Positions 34,951 to 45,107 of a stretch of 64,000 bases of DNA are shown here, piece after piece. The position numbers were made by a program, and so were the translations under genes. The notes under the pieces are model-generated. The model was not told the origin of the DNA. It saw nothing but the letters and a program-made list of their open reading frames with translations, and did not search any database. Position 1 is the first letter of the stretch; each line of letters begins with the position of its first letter. Origin of the DNA: Stereum hirsutum FP-91666 SS1 (lineage: Eukaryota; Basidiomycota; Agaricomycetes; Russulales; Stereaceae); NCBI RefSeq assembly GCF_000264905.1, contig NW_006763133.1, forward strand, positions 2,242,329 to 2,306,328. Reading direction: 5' to 3'.

Positions 34951-36856
34951 TTACGACAAAGAATTGAATGCCTCCTCTAGTGAGCGTGCGGCGACTTCGC
35001 AATCCTCGAAGGTGTTATAGATCGGGGCAGGAGCGAGTCGGATGACATCCGGATTTCTCTCGTCTCCGATCACTCCAAAACTCTTCAGACCGTCGAACAC
35101 GGGCACCATGATCGTGTCGGGTAAGAACTTCAGGGAGAGTTGTGAGCCGCGGGCTTCCGGGTCATTGGGCGTAATGATCGTGAAGGCAGGTTTTTTATCT
35201 GACCGTGAAGCGACTTGGGATGGCGGAACGTAGAACGATGACTTGAGGAGCAGAGACTCGAGGTGACCGGTGAGCGCGAGGGATCGTTTGCGAAGGGCGG
35301 GCATCATGCCTGCTTGTTGGAACAGCTGTAGGGAACCGTAAAGTGCGGCGATACAGAGCGTGGAGGGGTTGGACTGTTGGAAGCCTTGAGCGCCTCGGAT
35401 GGGCGAGAAGGTAGGCCGCATTTCGAAACGTGTCGCACGGTCATTGCCCCACCAACCGGCATATCTAGAAGGACGACGGGAAGCACATCAGCACGGCCGT
35501 GAAAAGGAAGGAAGAAAGGAAGATTGTGTTGGCCAATAAAAAGTATCGGTGCGGGAGAAAAGGGGGAGCACGGGGAAACACGAGGAAAGAGAAACATGGT
35601 TTGGAATGGAGCGCACGTACTTCGGCAGCTCGCGATCATCCCATTTCTCATGCACGAATAGACCCGCTATCCCGCCTGGTCCCGAGTTCAAATATTTGTA
35701 TGTGCACCACACTGCGAAGTCGACATCCCAGTCATGGAGAGACATGGGAACATTCCCGATTGCATGGGCAAGGTCCCAGCCGCAGATACAGCCCTGTGGA
35801 AGTAATGATCGTCAGCATTAGAACATCGTCGATAGAGAAAATGGTCTGCTATCCAATCGGAATTACACATTGACCGTATAGAAAGGAGAAAATATCTCGA
35901 ACTTCGCGCGGAGAAGGAACCCCCTGTGGCGGCCCCATGATAGAGGATAAGTTAACTTCGGCACAAATGCCGACTTACCTGATCCTTAGCCGCCTTCGTG
36001 ATAGACTTCATTGGGAACCACTGGCCAGTGTAGTACTGGATACCACTGAATATGACCACGGCTATAGTAGAACCCTGCTTCTGGATAACCTCGAGGATGT
36101 CTTCCTCTCGAAGTACGTATTCTCCCTCACGAGGAAATAATTCTAGAACCGCTTCCTTAGGATTGAAGCCGTGCGACTGAGCTTGTGAAGCGAAAGCATA
36201 CTACAAATCCCCAGTGTGGCGTCAGCAAGATCTAAGGGATCGTGAACCTAGAACGCACCTGATCGGAAGGAAAAGCTTTTCCTTCGCATAAAATCTTGAA
36301 TCTCTCTGACGTAGGCTTATAGAACGAGTTCAGCATCAAATGGAGATTCGCGGTCAGGGTGCTCATGCAAGCCACTTCGGAGGGTTTTGCGCCTACACCG
36401 CGTGTCTTCAGTCGGTGCTCGTGGAATCGTGATGAAACTCATCAGCACGCACCCACAAGCTCGGCCAAGATGGGGTCGACATCATCGGTCATATTCAACC
36501 AACTGGTACCCTCGACATGAGAGAAATGGCCCATGACAGCTCTGGGAATCAGAAGATATCAGCTGTGGATCTTACGGTGCTGGCGAAGACGGTTCATACT
36601 GAGCTCCCCATGCGTGAAACTCTCGTTGAACTCGGCTCTCCGCGGTCTTTGATAGCAGTCCTAAGGAGTTACCACACAAGTATGTGCATGGTCCATCCCC
36701 TATAATAAATCAAGGAAGGTAAATGACTGTTTGAAAGAGGCTACGGGCCGTTTGCGCCAGACCATTTACTGCACGTGTGCCACCCACGCCTGTATTCGTC
36801 GGGAAGACGAACTGTTCGCGCAAAGAGGCTTTGTCGAGTGTAATTGCGTCGGACAT
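34951..36856 (-). CDS. BNA5: Kynureninase (Bna5)
   Basis: A pyridoxal-phosphate enzyme that cleaves 3-hydroxykynurenine to 3-hydroxyanthranilate and alanine. The N-terminus is [20 protein letters not shown]; the conserved core includes [51 protein letters not shown] and [16 protein letters not shown]. It continues [19 protein letters not shown], the PLP-lysine motif [34 protein letters not shown] and the C-terminal [19 protein letters not shown]. About six introns. One, 35794-35978, is 185 bases, well above the local norm. The first intron boundary is uncertain: the best frame uses a donor inside GTGVGG and an acceptor before DGPCTYL. It is transcribed divergently from BNA4, 258 bases away. 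Confidence 0.93.
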
Positions 36857-37114
36857 GGGATTAGATGGCGTCGATGTCGGCAAGAGCAGTCTGGACTGGG
36901 GAAGTACGCGGTCAGCGGCGCGGAAGGAACGTCTTATTTTGTACGTGGTTCATGGTTAAGATCCGGAATACCAGTAAATAGTAGTATCTTGATCCGGCAA
37001 CTACTTACGACATCCGGCGAACAGTTTTACTTGCCGGCCATTCACTCGCAGTCGTATCTTTACTTCATCTTTCGCCTGCGTTTTGGGCATCATACTTGCC
37101 ACATCGGCTAGCAG
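36857..37114. promoter_or_regulatory. Shared divergent promoter of BNA5 and BNA4 with three ATCCGG copies
   Basis: 258 bases separate the two start codons. ATCCGG occurs at 36961, 36992 and 37012, all on the plus strand, spaced 31 and 20 bases. A cluster of three six-mers in about 60 bases of a shared promoter suggests a binding site for a common regulator, but I know of no fungal factor to name for it. Confidence 0.45.
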
Positions 37115-39040
37115 ATGATGGACGACAGCCAGAACAAACCTTCAAAGCGTAGGGCGGTAATTATCGGCGCCGGTCCTGTGGGATGCCTCACGGCGATCTC
37201 ATTCGCGAAAACGCTGGGATGGGATGTAGAGCTTTATGAAGCTCGCCAAGGTCTGTTTTCGCTCACTTCTGCGGATTTTGTCGGATTCTCACCCTCTGAT
37301 TGGTCCTCCAATCTCTTCTGCTAGATATTCGCCTCCCAGCCGCAAAAGCCACGGCTCAGCAAAGGTCGATCAACCTTGCGATATCGTCTCGGGGCTTAGC
37401 CGCTTTGCAGACCATCGACCCCGCGGCGACCAGCCGATTCCTGGAGACGGTTGTCCCCATGCGAGGAAGAATGATCCATGACCTGTACGGGAACCAAGAT
37501 AGCCAATCATACGACCCTAATGGACAGGTGAGCGCCCTTTTTCCGACCAGCGCACAACTTTATACGTACTGAGCTAACCTTCCGTTGACACAATCAGTGC
37601 ATTAATTCGATAGATCGTGCGCTCTTAAATGAGGGGCTCTTGAACGAAGCCCTGTCCCAGCCGAACATCCGCATTTTCTTCCGACACAAAGTGCAATCGG
37701 TGGACTTTGACAAACGGGGCATGATCGTTCATGACGAGGATGGAGACAAGAGCGTGTCTGTGAACTTCGACCTTTGTGTCGGGACTGATGGGACTTATTC
37801 CATCATCAGGCGTCAGATGATGAGAGTTGTACGGTGCGCAAACCTTCTTTGTAGATTCTTCTGCCAGATATGCTGATACTTCTTTCATCCTGAATAAATT
37901 TGCAGGATGGACTACCAGCAACAATACCTTCCTCACGAATATCTTGAGCTGAAAATGCCGGCTGGACTAGACGTTGAAGGGAAACCGAAGTTTCTCCTCG
38001 ATCCAAATCATTTACATATATGGCCGCGGCACTCTTTCATGCTCATCGCCCTCCCTAATCAAGTGAGCTTGTTCAATAACACCGGAACCTCCGACGAGCT
38101 CTTGACGATTCGCATGTTTTACCTTTTTCTAGGATATGACATTTACTTGCACACTCTTTGCCCCGATGAATGACTTCGAGACGTTAACCACGGAAGAAAA
38201 TATTGTCAGCTGGTTTGGCGCGCACTTCCCAGACGCCTTGTCTCTCATTGGGACCGAATCATTGCTGGAACAATTTGCGCGGAATCCACGCAGCTCCCTC
38301 ATGACTCTGAAGGCGAGCTATCCATTCATCATCGGTGGGTGAGATAGCTCGCCTCATCATTGTCTCAATTCTACAGGCCAATCCGTACCACTACAAGGAC
38401 AGGGCTGTCATCCTCGGCGATGCCGCCCATTCGATGGTTCCTTTTTACGGCCAAGGCCTGAACTGTGGACTCGAAGATGTTAGGGTACTCACGATTCTCT
38501 TGCAAGAAGCACAAGTCGAGTCGACGTTCATTTCTGACGCCAGCGACGACCCCCGGCTCGCGGCTGCACTTTCTCGATATTCAGAGACCCGCCATGAAGA
38601 TCTCGATGCTATTAGTGACCTCGCCATGAATAACTTGTAAGCTCTGGCTCGTCTTTTATCCTCTCTTACGCCGAATTAACACATGCCTCTCTCTTCGAAG
38701 CGTCGAGATGCGGCATCTGGTGACCACCCCTGTATTCCTTCTGCGCAAAGCGGTAGACAACTTTCTGTTCTCTCTGAGCTCTCACAGTCCGGTCACTTGG
38801 GCCTCTTTGTCGCCAGTCTTGTCTCGCATTCCGTTCCCCACCTCGCGCCCCGGTGGCTGGCTTCCCCTCTACACGATGGTCACGTTCCGGCCGGATATTA
38901 GCTATGCTACGGCAAGAAAAAAGGCGGAACGACAGTCTCAGCTGTTAACCAATGCTGGCGTCCTCGGATCGTTGACATTGGGCGCAGCAAGCTTATTCGC
39001 GGGCTGGATGGCGTTATATCATCGCACGCGGGGTCATTAG
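37115..39040 (+). CDS. BNA4: Kynurenine 3-monooxygenase (Bna4)
   Basis: An FAD-dependent, NADPH-using hydroxylase of the mitochondrial outer membrane that converts kynurenine to 3-hydroxykynurenine. Seven exons (37115-37250, 37325-37527, 37598-37833, 37906-38062, 38133-38312, 38377-38636, 38701-39040) join in frame to 503 residues. The FAD Rossmann motif is AVIIGAGPVGCLTAISFAK. RSINLAISSRGLAAL and NSIDRALLNEGLLNEAL are hallmark KMO motifs. The second FAD motif is YKDRAVILGDAAHSMVPFYG followed by QGLNCGLEDVRVL. The C-terminal segment ends in a hydrophobic span (GSLTLGAASLFAGWMALY), the membrane anchor of KMO. The fifth intron has a GC donor (38313-38376). It shares its promoter with BNA5. Confidence 0.95.
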
Positions 39041-39668
39041 TGACATAGAGAGTCTGATTTATTAACAGCAGCGTGGCGGTGGACAGCGAGAGCAGAGGAG
39101 GACCTAGATAGATGTCGGAAACCTAGAAACTGGCCTGGAATGTAGGATAAGCGGTATTTTTAATTCTATGTATGCCGTATCAATATCCCTCAATATCCAA
39201 CCCAGTTGTGTCGTGAAGTTTGAATCTAGAATTCCGTGAGAGCGGGAAGACCATGGGAGTGGGAAAAAAAGGTTGTGATTCAGGTTCAAACATGACTTGA
39301 GACTGAGGGACGGCGCTCTCGAGCGGTCACATTTGATACAGACGACGGTACAGTTTCGGAAATCCTATGAAAACAATCGATATCGTGTTCACCGAAGAGA
39401 TAAAGGTAATAAGAGCGACAAACACTTGGAGTACAGGACGGGCAGCAGCAGAGGGTGGGAGCATAGTATAACCACTAAAGAAGCGTTTGCGAAGGAAGAG
39501 CTAGCGAGGGGCAACAATAACGAAATGTTCGACGAGCAAGGCACAAGTTGGGCGTGAAGGAGAAGAGTGATCGTATAGGTCGTGCGTGATAAGTGAAGGA
39601 TCAAGGATAATGCCCATGGAAAAGCAAGGTGCCACAACCACCGTAACCAAGCGGGACGTGATAGCACG
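39041..39668. other. Convergent intergenic region: BNA4 / AT-hook gene
   Basis: About 630 bases of 3' flanks. No gene or repeat recognised. Confidence 0.45.
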
Positions 39669-40220
39669 TCAGGTCTCTGCCGTTGTCTTCGTCGCACTGC
39701 CCTCCGCGGCGCTCGATTCTCCAGCCTTGTCTGCCGCAGCCTCTGGCTTTGGGTTCTTGGGAGGCCTGCCGCGTTTGCGCTTGACGGGAGGCTCCTCTCC
39801 CTCTGGCCTGGGCTATAACAAAAGAAAAGACGCGTCGGAAGCGCGAATCGGACAGAAGGAGTCAGACGACGTACCTTGGGGGGTCTGCCCCTCTTTCTCT
39901 TCTCTCCGGTGGAGGGCCCTGCCGCCGCGGACGCGGCAGCGGCTGCGTTCTTCTTGTTCTTGCTGCCCTTGGGGCGACCGCGACCGCGTTTGACGGGAGG
40001 AGCGGGTTCGGCTGGGGGCGCGGGCTCTGGATGAGCGAGGGAAAGAGAAGGGAACCCACGGTCAGTGAAGGTGTGGAACGCGCGTTATCGATCAGAGGGG
40101 GGTGGGGAAAGCGGTAGTTAGGGACTTACCGGCTTCAGCCTCTGGCTGGACGCCGTCGTCCAACTCGTCCACGACCTGGTTGTCGTCTGCGACGTCCTCT
40201 GCTGGAGGAGAGCCCGACAT
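39669..40220 (-). CDS. AT-hook (HMGA-like) DNA-binding protein
   Basis: A nuclear architectural protein of about 127 residues from three exons. An acidic N-terminus (MSGSPPAEDVADDNQVVDEL) is followed by three AT-hooks: KRGRGRPKGSKNK, KRKRGRPPKPRP (made by splicing) and KRKRGRPPKNPK. Each has the G-R-P core that lies in the minor groove of A/T-rich DNA. A short Ala-rich and acidic tail closes the protein. Composition, size and three hooks match HMGA-type proteins; a specific chromatin or transcription role cannot be read from the sequence. The start is the ATG that opens the acidic region. Confidence 0.88.
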
Positions 40221-40990
40221 TTGTGAGTGATGGGGGGAGACGGGTGATGGTCGGGAGGAAGGAGGTTCGAGTTGAGGGACGAGGCAGCGAAGCGTGCGCC
40301 CCGTTTTAATCCCTAAGTGTTTTCGCGGTTCTTTTCGCGTGCAATTTCCGGCCGTCCTGAGGCCTGCGAATACGTAATTATTTCATTAATCAGGCGCCGC
40401 CCCTTCCCCTTCGACGCTTACCTCCGCGTGCTCTCCCACCGGCCGTCCCAATTTATTTCCCCCGTGCACCCACTGCGCTGTTCGTCCCCTCGTATTTTTG
40501 CGCCGTCTGATGGTCGTCGTCGAGCAGTGCTGGGCTGATGGAGGCGCGGCACCCGGCCGGAGGGGGGGCCGGACACCGGAGGGAAGTGCTGCTGCGAATT
40601 GAATTTGGCGATATTATCAGCAGAAATGGGACAACCCTTGTCACCTGGAAAACGGACGGTCTCAGCGGGCCCAGGCTCCTATTTCGGTCGGGTATGGGAA
40701 ATGCAGTTGTCACGATTTACGTCGGAGGCACATGCCTCGAGCTGTGAGAAACGAGAAAAAGGCAGGACCGCCGCAGGTTCTGACCTCAACGACGACGGAG
40801 AGCAGCCACAGCGACCTCCCTCCGTCAAAGCGCCGCCGGCACTCCCCGCCGGCTCCCGTGCTTCGCCCGATCCAGCCACGGCGTTCTCCGGGCCGCGGAG
40901 CCCCAATCCCGGCCCGCTCCGACTCACGCCACACCGTTCGACGCGCCACGTCAAGTTCGTTCCAGCGCGACGTGGCGCGTCCACACTGCG
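40221..40990. other. Divergent intergenic region: AT-hook gene / YOS9
   Basis: 770 bases with high G+C content, holding both promoters. Long overlapping open frames on both strands (for example 40679-41272 minus) were judged spurious because they overlap the YOS9 first exon and have no domain. Confidence 0.5.
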
Positions 40991-43066
40991 ATGTTCGCTC
41001 TTGCTGCCATATCCTTCGCCGTCGTCGCACACGCTCTCGCCGCTCGAGGGCCTCTGCACTCTCTGCCGGAGGATCCCTTTGCGTTTCCCAAGTACCGCGT
41101 CTCTTTTCTCAACGGGCACCCGGTACTCAACGAAACAGCCGACAAGTGGCTTCGCGATGGCCTCCGTGGCGGCGATCTTGAATTTCTCGACCAGCCATGG
41201 CATGAAGTCCACTGGGACCGCTCGCAGAAACTGAGGGAAATTGGCTCGGGCCAGGAGGGGTCCTCGGAGCAAGTCCGTCGTGTCTCTTAGCCGTCGATCT
41301 GCATGTCCTTACGCCCTTTGCCCGTGTAACAGAAGGCGTCCTCGTCTAGTTCTACGTACTCGCTCGAATTAATGAAACTTGGTCCTCGCATGTCATATCT
41401 CTGCCTCATTCCGCCACACATCGAACAGCCAGAGAATTCTCAACCAGAGGAATCACCAGCAGAAGTCACTCTGGCTCATAGCTGGTCTCTTCTACAGCCT
41501 CTTGCAGGATCATGTATCTATGTGAGTCCTGCGCCGCATTAGTGTGGCCCACGAATACTCATCCCACAACTTAAAGCACCGTCAAGGCTGGTTCACCTAT
41601 GCATATTGCCACAACTCACACGTACGGCAGTTCCGCGAAGCCATCCCAACCCACCCCGTCGCACCTGGTTAGTCCCATCGCCTTTCATATCTCTCCCCCT
41701 TCACACTTTATCTAATATCTCGCTTCGCAGGCACCTATCAAATACAAGAGGACCAAAGCGCTCGTTACATTTCTTGACCTTCATCTACGCCTCTAGCTGA
41801 CATCGTTGGTACTCTAGTGGGAGGCATACGACCTTGGCCGTGCGCCCCGCACGGAAGCCGGCGCAGATCTCACCGTCGCCGAACAAGCCGCATTATCCTC
41901 CAACCTCGAAGTCGCTCGCGGTGCTGGCTCTCGGTATCTCGTCCAGCGCTGGGGTGACGGAAGCGTCTGCGACAAAACAGGCAGACGGCGTGAAATTGAG
42001 GTCCAGGTCGGTCTTTTTTCTTTTTTCTTTTCTGTCTTCATCATCACAACTCCGCAATCACCCTTCGTTCGATTTTTTTCGGTTTCGCCGCATCAACACC
42101 CCGGAATTGAGTTTTGCTGACGTTTAATATTATGTTCTCGACTCTCCATCTATTATCTCACGTCCAAAATTGATGTCGTACACGTTGCTGCGCGTCCCTT
42201 CGTCTTGGCCGTTCGGGTCGCTCGACGTTCGCAACGTAATCGCGCGACCCAATCAAAAAACACATAAACTCATCAATGATCCACATAAATTCCAGTTCCA
42301 CTGCTCGATGACAATGACCGACTCGATCCTCTTCGTCAAGGAGACGAAAACATGCCACTACGTGCTCGTCGTCAACACCCCCCGTCTCTGCGGCGAACCG
42401 GGCTTCAAGTCCCGCCTCGACCAGCGCGAAGAGGCCTTCATCCGTTGTCGCGAGGTTGTCGACGCCGAAGCACTCGCCGCTACGAACCCTGACATTCCGG
42501 AGGCCGACCATCCCATCAAGCTGCCCCGACGGACGCCTCTGCCGCCTGGTTCTGGCGCTGGGTCTCACCTGGAAGGTGGTGGTGGCGATGACCAACATCA
42601 CGAAGACGGAGAACTTTCGGACTTGAGTATGGATATGGACATGAACGAGGATGGTAATGCAGAGGACGACCCGAACCTCGACGACCCAAGTCACGTTCTC
42701 CGTCTCGCCCTCGAACGGATCCTCAATCGGCAGATCGGGGAGGGTGCCCCACGCGTGATCGTCGAAGATGCAGGAGACGGTGAGATGGTCATCGAGCTCA
42801 TCACGGAACTCGACGTCGACGAACAGGACTTGGAGAACGTGGATCTGGACGAAGCGTTACAGGACGCGGTGAATAATGGGATGCCGGATTCGGAGGCGAT
42901 CATGAGGGCCTTGAGGGCGGCGGGGTATGAGGTGCAGGGAGAGGTGCCGTTTTCGAAGGAAGAGGCGAAGCAGAAGCAGAGGAAGCTACAGCAGAAGGGG
43001 AATGGAAAGGAGGAGGTTCGGGCGGGTCGTCAGGCCCAGGGAGGCCTTGGAAGGGATGAATTGTGA
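40991..43066 (+). CDS. YOS9: Yos9/OS-9-type ER lectin of ER-associated degradation, ending in RDEL
   Basis: A luminal ER lectin that reads trimmed N-glycans on misfolded glycoproteins and passes them to the Hrd1 ligase. Six exons (40991-41272, 41333-41521, 41577-41667, 41731-41759, 41818-42006, 42296-43066) give 516 residues. The signal peptide is MFALAAISFAVVAHALAA. The MRH domain includes GSCIYHRQGWFTYAYCHN, SWEAYDLGRA, YLVQRWGDGSVCDKTG and FVKETKTCHYVLVV. The binding Gln, Arg, Glu and Tyr and the disulfide cysteines are present. A long acidic linker follows. The protein ends GRDEL, an ER-retrieval signal of the HDEL/KDEL type. The intron 41760-41817 has a weak GC donor, and 42007-42295 is unusually long. 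Confidence 0.92.
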
Positions 43067-43756
43067 TTGTGACCGCGATTGCGATTGTGGCTGGATTATC
43101 CTGCCTGTAGTGTGTGCTTTGGCTGTGATCATGTTTTGCTCCGGATTACAGTATTGCTTGGTTACATTGTTTGTTTGTATCATAATCATGAGGCTTTACT
43201 TCCATTCGTTCATATCTTCTCGTTAAGTATATCCTTTAGCTATCCGGGTCTGTCGGCCCAAACATCATTCCGGCGAAGATGGCTTAGACTCTCGAGATTA
43301 AAACACTACTGTAAAGGATCAGCTCTGCTTTCCGGCGAAGGAACTGACTAGATTAGAAACTGGTCTACGCCTTGACGTTCATCTGCGATTTCTCGATCCG
43401 CACCACGCTACACTTCATCTTCGCTCTGCACTTAGACTCTAAAAGCTCACATCCCTCTCGAGGGGAAGACCTTCCGGAGCAATCTAGGAAGTTTCCTGAT
43501 GCACAGAAACACAAAATAAGGAGTCTCATCTAATCGTAAATCGACTTGAGCCACCTTTCTGTTTCTGTGCGTCCAGGCCTCTACGTTTTGCGAGAACCCC
43601 GCACTGCGGGAACACACCCATAATTCATGAATGATCAGAGTAAACCGTACACAGCGACTGACTGACTGACTGAATGCAGCCTTCCGAGACGAACAACTTC
43701 ACACCACAATCCATCCACATCCTCCCCTTACCGCTCCCACCACCCTCACCTCAAAC

Positions 43757-43805
43757 CACTTACCACTCACCACTTACCACTTACCACTTACCACTCACCA
43801 CTTAC
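43757..43805. repeat. Seven-copy minisatellite, unit CACTTAC/CACTCAC
   Basis: Exactly seven 7-base units, five CACTTAC and two CACTCAC, in the order T C T T T C T at the variable base. A CA-rich stretch follows to about 43860. Confidence 0.85.
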
Positions 43806-44030
43806 CCCATCACATCACACACACACATCACACACTCACCACTTAGCACACACACACCCAAAAAGATCAGCAAACAGCGTCCAATATATATTCGACCAAA
43901 CTGACTGCACTTTATAGTTATCGAAAAAAAAAGAGAATTCAGATAAAAACGGAGGCTCGTAAACTTGGTAACTTGGTAAACGTGTACTATTACAGAAAAG
44001 GGGCCGTGATTCAGGTGCTTGTGTTTGATT

Positions 44031-44071
44031 GGGTTGGCTTGGCTTGGTTGGGTTGGGTTGGTTGGGTTGGG
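44031..44071. repeat. TTGGG/TTGG simple tract
   Basis: About 40 bases of G and T with units TTGG, TTGGC and TTGGG. Not the TTAGGG telomere unit. Confidence 0.75.
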
Positions 44072-45107
44072 AGGTCTTAAGTCTAATATCATAAAGGAAA
44101 AGGAAAAAGAAAAAGAAAAGAGACGTGCGTCGTACAAAGAATAGAAAGAAAGAAAAAGAAGAAATGAATGAAAGAGGCGTACGAGGCGCACAAAACGAAA
44201 GGAGGAAACGAGAGGAGAGGGAATGAAGCGGGCAGCAGACAGTGACACACGGTCGTTGGCCAGTCCGGCTGGGGTACTGTAACTGTGGATTGATATCGAC
44301 CGTGCTCGTCGGAGGATATGAACGTCGACGTGCCCACCTCGGCGAAAAAGAAAAAGAATGAATGAAAGAATAAATCAGGCCGTTCGCCGCTCGAACGAAG
44401 ATGGTACAATGATAAAATAAAGAAGGGCCGGCGACGAAAGATGGCGTGAAGGCGTGAGTGAAGGAGGGTGGGTAGGGTCTCGTGTAAAGTGAGGAGGAGG
44501 TGAGGAGGTGAAAGGTGTAAAGAGGAAAGGAAGGTGTAAATAGTAATATATGAACATGAAAGCGCGTGGCGCAACTCTAATGAGCATGAACATCAGAAAA
44601 AAAGAAAAGAAAAAAGAAAATGAAGCAAGAGCCATGCAGATGCACATTGCACAATGAAAAATGAAGCTTAAAAAGGGGAAAGAAAAGATAGATAGAATAT
44701 GGAAAGGAGAAAGTGTACGGGCATGAAGGATCACAGAAAGGATGGAGAAATGGAGAGAAAGATGTTGAAGATGGAAGATGAAAATCGGCCTATGAATGGA
44801 GAAAATTGTAAATCGCAAGGCTTGAGGGATGAATTCGCGTATCACGGAGATGGATCATGGACATGAAAAGGTAAAACAAAGATAATAGAGTAGAGCACAT
44901 AGGGGCGCACGAGCGCTTCATATAATATCGTCTTCTTCCGCATTCTTTCTCGACATTCCTGTCCGTGTTCGAACGTCCACATCTACTACAGGCGCTCGCC
45001 GCCGCTGTGGTCGTCGCATCCAACTACGTACGCTCCCGAACGGCGATCTCTCACGCAGCCCCTGTGCCCATCCCACGCCCCCGCAGCCTGGGACAACGCC
45101 CTCAATG

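Larger units (their letters stand above)
43067..45107. other. Convergent intergenic region with simple repeats
   Basis: About 2 kb between YOS9 and the kinase gene. It holds a CACTTAC minisatellite, a TTGGG-type tract and, from about 44090 to 44900, sequence that is strongly purine-rich on the plus strand. Open frames in this stretch are by-products of the skew. No gene is supported. Confidence 0.6.

Noticed and set aside
40679..41272. 197-codon minus-strand open frame
   Set aside because: Overlaps the YOS9 first exon antisense and lacks any motif.
44031..44071. Possible interstitial telomere repeat
   Set aside because: Units are TTGGG and TTGG, not TTAGGG, and the tract is short.
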